Origin: Legionellaceae bacterium
Lineage (GTDB): Bacteria > Pseudomonadota > Gammaproteobacteria > Legionellales > Legionellaceae
Assembly (NCBI GenBank): GCA_029210085.1
Contig: JARGPP010000003.1
Coordinates: 1 to 64,000 of the forward strand
Length of the DNA stretch: 64,000 nt
Reading direction: 5' to 3'
The position numbers and the translations under genes are program-made. This document shows, piece after piece, positions 24,056 through 33,940 of this stretch. The stretch's first letter is position 1; each line of letters opens with the position of its first letter. The notes beneath the pieces are model-generated. The model was not told where the DNA came from, did not search any database, and worked only from the letters and a program-made list of their open reading frames with translations.

Positions 24056-25783
24056 CTATGATATTTCACTCATTGCAGCAATCATTAATTGCAACCGCGC
24101 GCGCCCTCGATAAATATTAATATCTAATTTATAGGCTGCATGTAAACGCCTTGCCCGCTGATTAGGCCACGTATCTAAATCAATATTAAATGCAATGGCG
24201 TCTAATGGCTCGCCACCTGCTTCATGTCGTAGCATCAGTTTTAGATGATTTTTTCCAACCAAACGTTGATCTAAGATTTCAAACACATCATCAAACAAAG
24301 GCTCTTGAAATTGCTGCCCCCAGGGTCCTGCTTGCTGTAATTCTTTGGCAAAATTTAAATTAAAATCTTGAGGTTCAAGTGCTCCATCACTAAGAACCAC
24401 CCCCTCAAGTACAACCCCTTGTAGCTCAGCTTCAATGGCTTGTGTAACGTATTGCCGAAATAATTCAAAATTTTCAGGAGGCAAACTTAAGCCTGCAGCC
24501 ATCGCATGCCCTCCAAATTTAGTGATTAACCCTGGGTGTTGGCTATCAATCGCTGCAAGCACATCTCGAATATTAATATTTTGAATAGAACGTGCTGAAC
24601 CTTTCAGCTCATCTTCGCCTGTTTTTGCAAAGGCAATCACAGGTCTATGATAACGCTCTTTTAAACGCCCTGCTAAAATGCCAATAACCCCTTGATGCCA
24701 GGTTTCATCCATTAAACACAGCATTGCCGGTAAATCTTTCGCCTGACCTAAAGAAAGCTTATCCAAGGCTTTTAAGGCTTTTTCTTGCATCTCACCTTCA
24801 ATTTTTCGTCGCTCAACATTCAGCTCATCAAGTTCACGAGCAAATGTACGGGCTGCTGCATCTGTTTCGGCAAGCAAACAATCAATACCCAACGACATAT
24901 CATCCAAGCGCCCGGCTGCATTCAGCCTAGGCGCTACTGCAAAACCTAAATCGCTTTCACGTAAATAAGCACGTTCACGCTTTGCAATCTCAATCAGTGC
25001 TTGAATACCGGGGCGACAAGCCCCACCACGAATCCGTCTTAAACCTTGCTCCACTAAAATACGATTATTCTTATCAAGCGTTACCACATCAGCAACTGTG
25101 CCCAGTGCTACTAAGTCTAAAAACTGCGCCATGTTAGGCTCAGGAATATTTTGAGACTCAAACCAATTACTTTGCCGCAAATGCTTGCGCAGCGCGAGCA
25201 TCACATAAAAAATAACGCCAACACCCGCGATAGATTTACTTTTGAACTGATCGCCCGGCTGATTTGGATTCACAATCGCACAAGCTTCAGGTAACGTTTC
25301 GGCTGCTAGATGATGATCTGTGACCAATACATCAATCCCTGCTTTATTTGCGGCCAATACTCCATCCAAACTCGCAATGCCATTATCTACAGTAATAATT
25401 AAACTGGGCTGCCACTTTCTAGCCACCTCAATAATGCCAGGTGTTAAGCCATAGCCAAACTCAAAACGATTAGGAACCAAAAAATTAACTTCACGTGCCC
25501 CCATTTCGCGTAGTGCCGATACTGCAAGTGCGCTTGATGTCGCGCCATCAGCATCAAAGTCACCCACAATGAGAATACGTTCTTGCTTAGATAATGCTGC
25601 TGCTAATCGTATACTCGCATCTTCTATACCCAGCAAATCCGTAAACGGTAATAAGTCATTCAGTTGCTTATCTAGTTCTGATTTTTGAGTAATACCACGC
25701 GCCGCATAAATACGCTGTAAAACAAGCGGAAAACCTGCTAGATCAGCCGAAATATGAGGGACTTCTCGACGCCTAATTTTCAT
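24056..25783 (-). CDS. recJ: single-stranded-DNA-specific exonuclease RecJ
   Basis: A 575-residue DHH-superfamily nuclease. The manganese motifs are in order: DFDADG (75-80), VDNG (132-135), VTDHH (154-158), then DHHA1-domain elements including KFGGHAMAAGLSL. An OB-like C-terminal domain follows (EPLFDDVFEILDQRLVGKNHLKLML). RecJ digests single-stranded DNA 5' to 3' in recombination and mismatch repair. Length is normal. Its start overlaps the stop of the upstream gene by four bases. Confidence 0.95.
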   Translation of the reverse strand: MKIRRREVPHISADLAGFPLVLQRIYAARGITQKSELDKQLNDLLPFTDLLGIEDASIRLAAALSKQERILIVGDFDADGATSSALAVSALREMGAREVNFLVPNRFEFGYGLTPGIIEVARKWQPSLIITVDNGIASLDGVLAANKAGIDVLVTDHHLAAETLPEACAIVNPNQPGDQFKSKSIAGVGVIFYVMLALRKHLRQSNWFESQNIPEPNMAQFLDLVALGTVADVVTLDKNNRILVEQGLRRIRGGACRPGIQALIEIAKRERAYLRESDLGFAVAPRLNAAGRLDDMSLGIDCLLAETDAAARTFARELDELNVERRKIEGEMQEKALKALDKLSLGQAKDLPAMLCLMDETWHQGVIGILAGRLKERYHRPVIAFAKTGEDELKGSARSIQNINIRDVLAAIDSQHPGLITKFGGHAMAAGLSLPPENFELFRQYVTQAIEAELQGVVLEGVVLSDGALEPQDFNLNFAKELQQAGPWGQQFQEPLFDDVFEILDQRLVGKNHLKLMLRHEAGGEPLDAIAFNIDLDTWPNQRARRLHAAYKLDINIYRGRARLQLMIAAMSEIS

Positions 25784-26550
25784 GGTTTTCTACCCCAAAG
25801 CTTTGCCCAAAAACGCTTGGGTTTTGTCATATATGTGGTGTCATTCCAAGACCAATTAACCGTATGTTTATTTAATTTAGCGCCTAAATTTTCTAGAATA
25901 TCAGATGAAAAAGTTGGCACAAAACATACGCTGTTTTTTTCTATCATCATATCTGAGTGATATAAACGAACATCGCTAGAAACCAAACGAGCAGCTGCAT
26001 GCCAAGCCTCACTCTCATCCCCACACACCACAAGTGGCCTACTGTCTGCGGCGTGACAAGCACTTCCCCCCCAAAACCATACACCATTCACCGTTTGCTG
26101 GTAACGACTCAAAAACATTTGCGCCTCCGTTAAAAAACGGAGCCAAAAAGGTTCTGTTTCTAACGCTTTTAAAAGAGGTCTCATTGAATGCTGTAAAACA
26201 GCATGTAAAGGCTTTGTTTTAGGAAAAGGATGCGCATCACACCGAAGTAACCAAGTATTTACATCATGATAATAAAGTTGCATATTATCCTCAGCGAGAA
26301 AGGCTTGAAATGCCTCAAATAAATCACGCGATGCGTCACCTAACATCATCAAAGCATCATTATGTGTGGTTTCCCAATGTATCGGAGATAAAACAGCCCA
26401 AACACCCGATAATTTATGATAACGTGCGAGTAATTCTGCAACAGGGAGTGCATTATCAGCATACCCAAAAGCTTTTAACAAACGCACCTCAGCCATTGAT
26501 GAAATGGGTGCTACATCTGTTTGTTTAGATGCATTAATAATAAGCTCCAC
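25780..26550 (-). CDS. RpfE-like protein, upstream of recJ
   Basis: A 256-residue soluble protein. The position directly upstream of recJ, with a four-base overlap, and the segments LPVAELLARYHKLSGVWAVLSPIHW, NTWLLRCDAHPFPKTKPLHAVL and VNGVWFWGGSA recall the RpfE family, which neighbours recJ in Xanthomonas. Its VWFWGG segment also recalls phosphoglycerate-mutase-like proteins. Function is unknown. The start is a GTG at 26550 with AGAGG nine bases upstream. The gene is divergent from the Mth938-domain gene. Confidence 0.65.
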   Translation of the reverse strand: MELIINASKQTDVAPISSMAEVRLLKAFGYADNALPVAELLARYHKLSGVWAVLSPIHWETTHNDALMMLGDASRDLFEAFQAFLAEDNMQLYYHDVNTWLLRCDAHPFPKTKPLHAVLQHSMRPLLKALETEPFWLRFLTEAQMFLSRYQQTVNGVWFWGGSACHAADSRPLVVCGDESEAWHAAARLVSSDVRLYHSDMMIEKNSVCFVPTFSSDILENLGAKLNKHTVNWSWNDTTYMTKPKRFWAKLWGRKP

Positions 26551-26613
26551 GCAAACAACCTCTATGGTATAATCAATTTTTATTTTAAAGCATCATACAG
26601 GCAATCAAGTGAC

Positions 26614-26985
26614 ATGCAAATTCAATTAGAAGCACACGAAACACATACCATTCAGGCTTACAGTAACACTGAAATTAAAACCAATAATGTGACGTATCAC
26701 ACCCCTTTAATTATAAGCCGCGATACATTAATCACTCCGTGGAATATCCCAAATGCAGCTGAACTAAACCAAGCACATCTACAAGTGATACTAGACTTAG
26801 AGCCTGAAGTGATTATTTTAGGAACCCACACACCGGATACATTACGCCGCTTAGATATCATCCGACAACTCGCTGAAAAACACATTGGTGTTGAATGTAT
26901 GACCATCGATGCCGCAAGCCGCACTTTCAATATTTTACTCAGTGAACATCGCCGGGTTGTGGCAGGCTTTATGCTGGGTACTTAA
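26614..26985 (+). CDS. Mth938/DUF498-domain protein
   Basis: A 123-residue protein of the Mth938 (DUF498) family, related to mitochondrial assembly factor NDUFAF3. The conserved segments are IQAYSNTEIKTNNVTYHTPLII, then EPEVIILGTHTPDTLRR and GVECMTIDAASRTFNILLSEHRRVVAGFML. The role in bacteria is not settled. I use the ATG at 26614, which begins right at the domain; the longer frame from a TTG at 26521 would overlap the divergent gene. There is no strong ribosome binding site. Confidence 0.85.
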   Translation: MQIQLEAHETHTIQAYSNTEIKTNNVTYHTPLIISRDTLITPWNIPNAAELNQAHLQVILDLEPEVIILGTHTPDTLRRLDIIRQLAEKHIGVECMTIDAASRTFNILLSEHRRVVAGFMLGT

Positions 26986-27555
26986 AGATATAATCTTATC
27001 CTACTCATAAATAAGCGCTTCATCTGGACTCAACAGCCGGTTTTCATGCGACAAAACTAAATTTGAAAAATATTCGCCATACCCCATGTTTCCTAGGGGC
27101 TGTTGGCAACTTCCCCCAGCGCCTATCCCCCAGCACCTAATATTTTCACCTTTTCTTTAATCACTTCTGTGCTAATCCAATCTTTGTGATAAAAAATGTT
27201 TTCCAAGTAAGCAATTAGTTTGAACAAACATACCGGCCTATAAAAGACGCTCATGTGTTCCTTTATTAAGCCACAAAGACAAAATATTAATACTAAAATC
27301 AGCGTACCAAGCGCTCCAATAGCAAAAAGCGAAACAACCAAGAAGAATAGGGTTCAGCGGCGTATTTCCGTGAATACAAGCATAAGGGTTATGGGTACCA
27401 TGAATATTTTCAATTAAAAATTGTGTTTTATTGACACATATTTTTTAAATTAGCTCACTTTCAAAGGTATCAATACTGATAAAGTCAGCGGTTACCTGAT
27501 GCGTACCTTGGCAAGCGGTTGAACGTTCCTCCCTATCTATATGAGTCAATCCTTT
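26986..27555. other. long intergenic region with a palindromic repeat
   Basis: Apart from the repeat copy at 27096-27125, I support no gene here. A minus-strand frame at 27123-27341 (72 codons, one hydrophobic stretch) starts with TTG and lacks a ribosome binding site, so I leave it out. A second minus-strand stretch near 27447-27545, reading ERSTACQGTHQVTADFISID in part, has no start codon. The region separates the recJ block from the polysaccharide cluster. Confidence 0.35.
27096..27125. repeat. short palindromic repeat, copy 2
   Basis: GGGGCTGTTGGCAACTTCCC followed by CCAGCGCCTA. It matches copy 1 at 19436-19463 at nearly all positions. The hairpin core (GTTG-G-CAAC inside GGGG/CCCC) is kept despite base changes. 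A further partial unit, CCCCCAGCACCTA, follows directly at 27127-27139. Confidence 0.55.
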
Positions 27556-28536
27556 TTATTGTATTGATTCATGCACACTGTCAAAAAAATCAACTGTTTC
27601 TTTTAGTACCGCATCCATATGATCTTCAGGCTCCCACCCTAATAATTCTCGTGTTTTCGTAATATCTACAGTTAATGATCCCAATAAGCGTTGAGCAATT
27701 TTTCTTTTTCCTAATAAGCTCAATCCAAAATGTATAACCCAAGTAGGCACAGGAACCAGCCGAACAGGCACAGATAATGCTACACTTATTTTTTTTAATA
27801 ACGCTGTAGTCGATACACTAAACCCATCGCTCACGAGAAAAATTTGATTTGCAGCAGCAGGATGATGGATGCACGTTGAGATTAAACTCGATAAATTATA
27901 CACCGAAACCAAACTTCTTTGATTTTTCACAGCACCAAAAGGTAAAGCAATACCTCGCTTCAACCATTTAATTATCACATTTAAATTACCCTTAACACCA
28001 GGGCCATAGATAAGAGGCGGTCGAATAATGACCACTTCAATCTTGCTTTTGTCTGCTAATTTTAACAGTGCCTTTTCTGCTTCATATTTAGAGCACGCAT
28101 AAGCATCTAAAGGATTAACCAAACCATCTGAGCAATAAGATGCGTTAGGTAATGTCTGTTCACCACAGACTTTAATCGAGCTAATAAAAATAAAACGTTT
28201 AATTCCAGCTCTATCTGCTTGCATTGCAAGATTTAAAACACCCGTTGTATTTACAGTAGCATAAAGAGACAAAGCCTTTTCATCTGGCTTCCCCATCACA
28301 TGTGCGTAACCTGCCGCATAAATAATACAATCACACCCTTTCAAGCATTCAGTCCAATCCGTGTCTGAATCAATACCCTCTATCGTATGAATAGAAACAC
28401 GCGAATCTGAAGTCTCCAACAACTGTTTAGACACATCCCGAATCACTACTTTGATGGTGTGATGTGTATGCAACAATAATGTTTTTAGCAGTGTTTTTCC
28501 AACAAAGCCTGTTGCGCCCAGTAATAATATATTCAT
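27556..28536 (-). CDS. NAD-dependent epimerase/dehydratase (WbpV/GalE-like SDR)
   Basis: A 326-residue extended SDR. The nucleotide site is GATGFVGKTLL (8-18), the catalytic pair is Tyr/Lys in YACSKYEAEK, and SSIKVCGEQT supplies the serine. The wording VNTTGVLNLAMQADRAGIKR FIFISSIKV recalls the WbpV/WbuB group of sugar-nucleotide C4 epimerases or reductases. It is the last gene of the surface-polysaccharide cluster in the direction of transcription. It likely makes another sugar nucleotide for the same glycan. The exact substrate is not clear. Confidence 0.75.
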   Translation of the reverse strand: MNILLLGATGFVGKTLLKTLLLHTHHTIKVVIRDVSKQLLETSDSRVSIHTIEGIDSDTDWTECLKGCDCIIYAAGYAHVMGKPDEKALSLYATVNTTGVLNLAMQADRAGIKRFIFISSIKVCGEQTLPNASYCSDGLVNPLDAYACSKYEAEKALLKLADKSKIEVVIIRPPLIYGPGVKGNLNVIIKWLKRGIALPFGAVKNQRSLVSVYNLSSLISTCIHHPAAANQIFLVSDGFSVSTTALLKKISVALSVPVRLVPVPTWVIHFGLSLLGKRKIAQRLLGSLTVDITKTRELLGWEPEDHMDAVLKETVDFFDSVHESIQ

Positions 28537-28564
28537 ATGGAATTCTCTCTATCTTCCAATCATA

Positions 28565-29899
28565 CTAAGCCTGATTTTTTTTAATCCGTAAACTTAAATA
28601 AGCAATGTATCTTTTTGCACCTTCAAATAAAAATTTTCGCTTAGATGAATGAGCACTACTGGGTTCAAAAAACAATATTTGCAAAAAATTACACACCACA
28701 AAAATAAATTCAGTATAAAAACGTCTTATTTTATTTAAAACATGATACTTTAAAATCACCTTATCATATTGTTTTCTAATTGCTTCAACAGAAGCCGTAG
28801 CCGGTTTATGGGCCGTCATCAGCTTAAGCTCTTGCGAGATTAAGTCCGTTAATTTAGAACGCGCATAATTTCCTGAAGCAATTAAGTCTGCATAGGTTCT
28901 ATCAACCATCGCTTGCAAATAAGCTGTATCTTGTATTTTTTCTAACACATCTGAAATATTCGAAAAATCTTTTTCTAAAGCAATATAATGAACATTCGGT
29001 TGACATAAACCACTATAGTGCCCTGTAAACATGACCATCGCTGTTTTTGCAGCCGCAGCTTCAAATATTCTGGGTGAAATCGCAGCATATAAAAGATTGC
29101 CTTCATAAGGTTTCAGTACAGCCTCAAATACCGTCTCAAAAGATGCCCCTTTATGTTTACGTAAAAATTGTTTTACTTTTTTAGAAACTTGTCCATCTCT
29201 ATCCCAAATACTCGCTCCACTTTCTGTGCCTAATACCACTTTTGAACGCATTAATAAATCAAACCAAGCATCACCATACACACGATCAGATTCTTTCATA
29301 CTGATATCTACACTTAAATCCGTGTGCGCTGCATAATTCATAAATTCAGATGCCAATAATACTTTTTCTTGGGCTAGCTTTCCCAATCGATAATCATAAC
29401 GACGTACACGATAAGAAACATCCAGTGGTCGCGATGCAATCGGTGGTGCTTCAAATGAATGCATCGCATCGTCAACATATCCTGTTAGAATATGAACTTT
29501 CTTCAGTGCTTTAAGACGCGAGTCAGGATAGGCTTGATTCACTAATTCAGGAGCAACTAAAGTAAATAAAACATCAAACTTCAAAAAATAAAGCAATCCC
29601 TGCATTTGATTCACTCTTTGATATTCATCTTGTAAAAAAACAAACTTAGGTCCTGAATAAGCACGAATTTTTTTCTTTAATGCCGATGACAAATAATAAT
29701 ATCCATGCAGTTTAATAGAAAAATGTACGCCCACAGCATCAAATAAAGAAAAATCTAGTTTCTCAGATGTTTTAAGAATCAATGGATTCACAATATGCCA
29801 CTCAAACTCATTTGATGCAGTAACTGCATGAATATGATCAAGTACGGCACCAGCTTGATGCGTTGTATCTGCAAAGAAAAGAATGTTAGGTTTGCTCAC
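28565..29899 (-). CDS. glycosyltransferase, tandem paralogue 2
   Basis: A 444-residue protein related to the gene just upstream. The N-terminal half has a GT-B-like Rossmann pattern with FVFLQDEYQRVNQM; the C-terminal half has VDISMKESDRVYGDAWFDLLMRSKVVLGTESGASIWDRDG, AAISPRIFEAAAAKTAMVMFTGHYSG and HYIALEKDFSNISDVLEKI. The ISPRxFEA segment and GT-B E-x7-E-like spacing fit nucleotide-sugar binding of a family 1/4-type transferase. The C-terminal basic/hydrophobic tail may attach it to the inner membrane. Donor and acceptor are unknown. Confidence 0.7.
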   Translation of the reverse strand: MSKPNILFFADTTHQAGAVLDHIHAVTASNEFEWHIVNPLILKTSEKLDFSLFDAVGVHFSIKLHGYYYLSSALKKKIRAYSGPKFVFLQDEYQRVNQMQGLLYFLKFDVLFTLVAPELVNQAYPDSRLKALKKVHILTGYVDDAMHSFEAPPIASRPLDVSYRVRRYDYRLGKLAQEKVLLASEFMNYAAHTDLSVDISMKESDRVYGDAWFDLLMRSKVVLGTESGASIWDRDGQVSKKVKQFLRKHKGASFETVFEAVLKPYEGNLLYAAISPRIFEAAAAKTAMVMFTGHYSGLCQPNVHYIALEKDFSNISDVLEKIQDTAYLQAMVDRTYADLIASGNYARSKLTDLISQELKLMTAHKPATASVEAIRKQYDKVILKYHVLNKIRRFYTEFIFVVCNFLQILFFEPSSAHSSKRKFLFEGAKRYIAYLSLRIKKNQA

Positions 29900-29914
29900 A
29901 CGTAAAATTCACTC

Positions 29915-31180
29915 TTATTGTTTGGCTTTAAATATATTTTTAATTCTCAGACGCACAGAAAAAGGTAAACTCTGATAAGTAGCCATTGCTCGCTTCATGA
30001 GTTTATTCTTAAACGAAGAGCGTCCCAGAACTTGATTAAATACTGATACATCATATGGCTGTACAACATTTTTTTTATTACGCTGAACAAATTCATGCTG
30101 AAGGATATGATCTACTGTTTTAATAAAAGTCTGATATGTATATTTCGGATTTAAAGCAATTTCTTCATAAGTGATATCAGCCATATTTTGTAAAAACGTA
30201 TCATCTTTTATCAATAACAAAACATCTGAAATATTGCTAAAATCTTTTTTTAAAGCAATATAATGACGTCCAGGTATCAAAATACCTGAATATTCACCCT
30301 CATACAGCACAAGCACTGTTTTCAGTGCGATGGCTTCAAAACAACGGGGTGAAATCTGATTAAGTTTATGACGTCCTTCTTGTTCTAAAAAATATAGCTT
30401 TTGTACGTGTTTAAATGAATCTTCTGGATATTTTAGCTCATGCTCATCAACTCGCCGCTCTAATTCTCCTGTAAAATCCATCACACTAACACCACTTTCA
30501 ACACCTAACGTGGTTTTACATGAAGAAAGAAAATCTATCCATTGCTCACCATAAATTCTATCTGTTTGTTGAAAGGAAATATCAACTTTTAATCTTTTAT
30601 CCGAAACATGTTGATGCCATTTTTCAACAATATTTGATTTTTCAAAACCCAGTGCACCGTACCAATACGGTAATCTTCTTCCTCGATAACCCACATGAAG
30701 TAGGCGTTCAGACATGGCCGGCTGGCTGGTATACTCAGTTAAACGCTTAGGCACATAGCCCGTTAAGTTATTATATTTCGATAAAGCAGGTAATTGGTGC
30801 TTTGGGTAAATATGCTCAAACTCGGACTCAGGAAAACACGTCCACAAAACATCTATTTTAAGCTCATTTAACTCACGTACAACATGATTAATTTGACGAT
30901 ATTCATCTTGAATAAAAATCGCCTTCATTCCCGTGTAATCGCGTAATTTTTTTTTAGCTGAAGGTGTTAAATATTGGGCACTTAAAACAGATAAAGAATA
31001 ATGAATAATCACTACATCAAATTTATTTAAATCTAATTTTTTAGATAAATGTCCCAAGTTAGAATATACATAAATCTGATGCTGTGAGTATTTTTCAAAA
31101 GCTTCAATATGATCAACAATTGTATTCGCATCACGCCCAACCGATGGCTTGTTGCAGAGTAATAATATATTTAATTTCAT
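29915..31180 (-). CDS. glycosyltransferase, tandem paralogue 1
   Basis: A 421-residue protein that shares its whole layout with the next gene: FIQDEYRQINHV, then HVGYRGRRLPYWYG, VDISFQQTDRIYGEQWIDFLSSCKTTLGVESGVSVMDFTGE, ISPRCFEAIALKTVLVLYEGEYSG and HYIALKKDFSNISDVL. A tandem duplication followed by divergence is the simplest reading. It probably adds one sugar of the repeat unit. Its start overlaps the wbpI-like stop by four bases, so it is in the same operon. Confidence 0.7.
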   Translation of the reverse strand: MKLNILLLCNKPSVGRDANTIVDHIEAFEKYSQHQIYVYSNLGHLSKKLDLNKFDVVIIHYSLSVLSAQYLTPSAKKKLRDYTGMKAIFIQDEYRQINHVVRELNELKIDVLWTCFPESEFEHIYPKHQLPALSKYNNLTGYVPKRLTEYTSQPAMSERLLHVGYRGRRLPYWYGALGFEKSNIVEKWHQHVSDKRLKVDISFQQTDRIYGEQWIDFLSSCKTTLGVESGVSVMDFTGELERRVDEHELKYPEDSFKHVQKLYFLEQEGRHKLNQISPRCFEAIALKTVLVLYEGEYSGILIPGRHYIALKKDFSNISDVLLLIKDDTFLQNMADITYEEIALNPKYTYQTFIKTVDHILQHEFVQRNKKNVVQPYDVSVFNQVLGRSSFKNKLMKRAMATYQSLPFSVRLRIKNIFKAKQ

Positions 31181-32289
31181 ACTGCCATATTAGCCTGCTC
31201 TTGCTTTGAGAACTGCAACAACAATCTATCAACAATTTTCTCAGACGCATTACCATCACCATATAACGAACCATACTCTGATGGTCGTTGATAATTTGAG
31301 ATAGCTTTTAACAAAGAAAAAGGTCTCTTAGGAGAACATAAACGATTCCAGCCTGTCGAAATCAATTCAACCCACTCTGTTTCATCTCGTAATGTCACAC
31401 AAGGTACACGATTAAAATAAGCTTCTTTTTGAACACCACCCGAATCAGTAATCATACAGGCTGCATGTTGCTCAAGAACGAGCATATCTAAAAAACCTAC
31501 AGGGTCAATTAGCCGCACACTTGCGGCAAGGTCATCGAGTAAGTTTAATTGCTCTAAACAACTCTTTGTTCTTGGATGCAACGGGAGCACTAAAGTATGT
31601 GTTTCAGAAAGCTCAATTAAAGCATCTACAATATGCTTCATTCGCACAGCACTATCTGTATTTTCAGCGCGATGTAGAGTCACCAAACCATATTGTTTAG
31701 CTGTTAAATTGAGTGTATCCATGATTGTTTGTTGGCTTGTACTTCGTTCATTATAGTAAAGCGTTGCATCATACATCACATCACCAACATTAAGCACACG
31801 CGCTTCATCTATACCTTCTTTGAGTAACTGATGCTGTGCCGTCTCCGTGGGTACAAAAAGCACTTCACTGACATGATCAGTCATAATACGATTAATTTCT
31901 TCTGGCATGGCTCGATTAAAAGAACGCAAACCAGCTTCAACATGTGCCACGGGAATATGAAGTTTAACTGCAGCAAGCGCACCTGCAAGAGTTGAATTTG
32001 TATCCCCATAAACCAAAACCCAATCTGGCTTTTCTTGAATCAAAACAGCCTCAATCCGTTCAAGCATTTGCCCTGTTTGTAAGCCATGCGTACCCGACCC
32101 AACACTCAAGTGATAAGCAGGTTTTGGAATATCAAGCTCATCAAAAAATTGCGTCGACATATTTGCATCATAATGCTGACCTGTATGAATAATAATTTCA
32201 CTCAGTCCATCACGTGCTAAAATTGCGCGAGATACAACAGCTGCCTTTACAAATTGTGGTCGTGCCCCAATAATTGTGCATATTTTCAT
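31177..32289 (-). CDS. wbpI: UDP-GlcNAc-type 2-epimerase (WbpI/WecB family)
   Basis: A 370-residue non-hydrolysing 2-epimerase: [67 protein letters not shown] and [10 protein letters not shown] are all present. WecB acts on UDP-GlcNAc. Beside wbpA/B/E/D homologues it is more likely WbpI, which turns UDP-GlcNAc3NAcA into UDP-ManNAc3NAcA as the last step. The symbol rests on context. Overlaps of four bases on both sides show a tight operon. Confidence 0.85.
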   Translation of the reverse strand: MKICTIIGARPQFVKAAVVSRAILARDGLSEIIIHTGQHYDANMSTQFFDELDIPKPAYHLSVGSGTHGLQTGQMLERIEAVLIQEKPDWVLVYGDTNSTLAGALAAVKLHIPVAHVEAGLRSFNRAMPEEINRIMTDHVSEVLFVPTETAQHQLLKEGIDEARVLNVGDVMYDATLYYNERSTSQQTIMDTLNLTAKQYGLVTLHRAENTDSAVRMKHIVDALIELSETHTLVLPLHPRTKSCLEQLNLLDDLAASVRLIDPVGFLDMLVLEQHAACMITDSGGVQKEAYFNRVPCVTLRDETEWVELISTGWNRLCSPKRPFSLLKAISNYQRPSEYGSLYGDGNASEKIVDRLLLQFSKQEQANMAV

Positions 32290-32876
32290 ACGTGTGTTAC
32301 CTGTCCATCTCGCTCTTCATATGCCTCACCAGTGTGCTCACAAATAGCTTGAAATACACCGGAATCTAAATCTAGAGGTTGAAAATTAAGGCGCTCACCA
32401 AAACGACTCATCCATCCAATTTGACGCGCAGGAACACCTGCCATCAATGCATACGGCTTTACATCACGATTAACAACCGCGCCCGCCGCAATAAACGCAT
32501 ATTCTCCCACTGTTACACCACAAACCAATGTACAGTTTGCACCTAAAGTTGCACCTCGCTTAACCAATGTATCACGATATTCATGTTTTCGGCTAACAGC
32601 GGAGCGAGGATTATACACATTCGTAAAGACCATACTCGGACCACAAAACACATCGTCCTCGAGTGTCACATTATCATAAACAGATACATTGTTTTGTATT
32701 TTTACGTTATTTCCAATCACAACTTGGTTGCCCACGTATACATTCTGCCCCAAACTACAACGCTCACCAATAGAGGCTCCGGCACTCACATGCACCCAGT
32801 GCCAAATACATGTACCTGCTCCTAATTTGGCCCCTTCATCTACAATCGCTGTTTCATGAATCCGTGTATCTGACAT
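32286..32876 (-). CDS. wbpD: hexapeptide N-acetyltransferase (WbpD-like)
   Basis: A 196-residue left-handed beta-helix protein with many hexapeptide repeats ([81 protein letters not shown]). It has the active-site pattern of WbpD/PglD-type 3-N-acetyltransferases. In the pathway it acetylates the 3-amino group made by WbpE to give UDP-GlcNAc3NAcA. Its stop overlaps the 2-epimerase start by four bases, and its start shares one base with the upstream dehydrogenase stop. Confidence 0.88.
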   Translation of the reverse strand: MSDTRIHETAIVDEGAKLGAGTCIWHWVHVSAGASIGERCSLGQNVYVGNQVVIGNNVKIQNNVSVYDNVTLEDDVFCGPSMVFTNVYNPRSAVSRKHEYRDTLVKRGATLGANCTLVCGVTVGEYAFIAAGAVVNRDVKPYALMAGVPARQIGWMSRFGERLNFQPLDLDSGVFQAICEHTGEAYEERDGQVTHV

Positions 32877-33940
32877 TACAACTCCAAAGGCAAATGAGTG
32901 GTTTTATCATCTCGCGCAGAACGATACGCAGCAACTAAAAGCTCTAACGCCGCAAGCCCTGAACGACCATCTGTAATCTCTGCTGGTTTTCCTTGGAGAC
33001 AATCAATGACATTGGCATAATAAGGCACATGCCCAAACCCATAAACAGAAGCCGTTTCATAGTTTTCAGATTGAATCAGTTCATCATCAGGCTGAACATC
33101 ATCAAACTCCCAATGCTGCACTTTATTAACCGCAAGCCCACCAATACAAACGGTTCCTTTTTCACCTAAAATAGTGATAGAACCCTCATAGTTCTTAGGA
33201 TAAGTTAACATGGTCACATTGACAGAACCCATCGCTCCTTGTCGCCAACGAATATTTAACACACCCGTATCTTCAGCTTCAATTTTTCGGCCTAAAGTTC
33301 CCATCATGGCTTGCACAGATTCAACAGGACCTAAAAGCCACTGAATTAAATCTACATAGTGGCTGGCTTGATTCATAAAAGCACCACCATCCCACTCAAA
33401 AGAACCCCTCCAGTTCACTTGGTCATAGTAATCCTGTGGACGCGTCCAAAAAACATTAACATTGGCCAAATAAATTTTTCCAAATCTATCCGCATCAATT
33501 GCTTTTTTCAAAGCTTGAATCGGTGGATTTAAGCGATTTTGCTTTACTACAAACAATCGTACATCTGCATTATCACAAGCTTTTACCATTTCAAGACCAT
33601 CTTGCCAACGTGTTGCCATTGGCTTTTCAGTCAGAACATGTTTACCTGCTTCAGCAATTTGAATCGTTTGCCTTGGATGAAGCCCACTTGGCGTGCATAA
33701 AACAACCAAGTCAATATCTACTTCTGACAACATCGTTTCAAGTGATGTGTAAGCAATCGCTGAATGTGCTTCAGCGACCATTTTTGCGGCTGCTTCATCT
33801 CGATCACAAACAGCCGTCAGAGTCAATCTATCTTGATGCTCTGTAATTGCATTCAAATGGTTTTTAGAAATGCGACCACACCCCACCAAAGCGACATTAA
33901 TTTTCCTATTTAAAATAATAGAAGGGGTTTTTTTCATCAT
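32876..33940 (-). CDS. wbpB: Gfo/Idh/MocA oxidoreductase (WbpB-like)
   Basis: A 354-residue NAD-dependent sugar dehydrogenase. The N-terminal Rossmann fold has [17 protein letters not shown], then [16 protein letters not shown] and the EKPMA catalytic loop. WbpB oxidises the C3 hydroxyl of UDP-GlcNAcA to a keto group, and its NADH is recycled with 2-oxoglutarate in the known enzymes. Neighbours WbpA, WbpE and WbpD support this assignment. It overlaps wbpA and wbpD by one base each. Confidence 0.87.
   Translation of the reverse strand: MMKKTPSIILNRKINVALVGCGRISKNHLNAITEHQDRLTLTAVCDRDEAAAKMVAEAHSAIAYTSLETMLSEVDIDLVVLCTPSGLHPRQTIQIAEAGKHVLTEKPMATRWQDGLEMVKACDNADVRLFVVKQNRLNPPIQALKKAIDADRFGKIYLANVNVFWTRPQDYYDQVNWRGSFEWDGGAFMNQASHYVDLIQWLLGPVESVQAMMGTLGRKIEAEDTGVLNIRWRQGAMGSVNVTMLTYPKNYEGSITILGEKGTVCIGGLAVNKVQHWEFDDVQPDDELIQSENYETASVYGFGHVPYYANVIDCLQGKPAEITDGRSGLAALELLVAAYRSARDDKTTHLPLEL

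Noticed and set aside
27123-27341. 72-codon minus-strand frame with one hydrophobic stretch
   Set aside because: TTG start, no ribosome binding site, and its end falls in the palindromic repeat.
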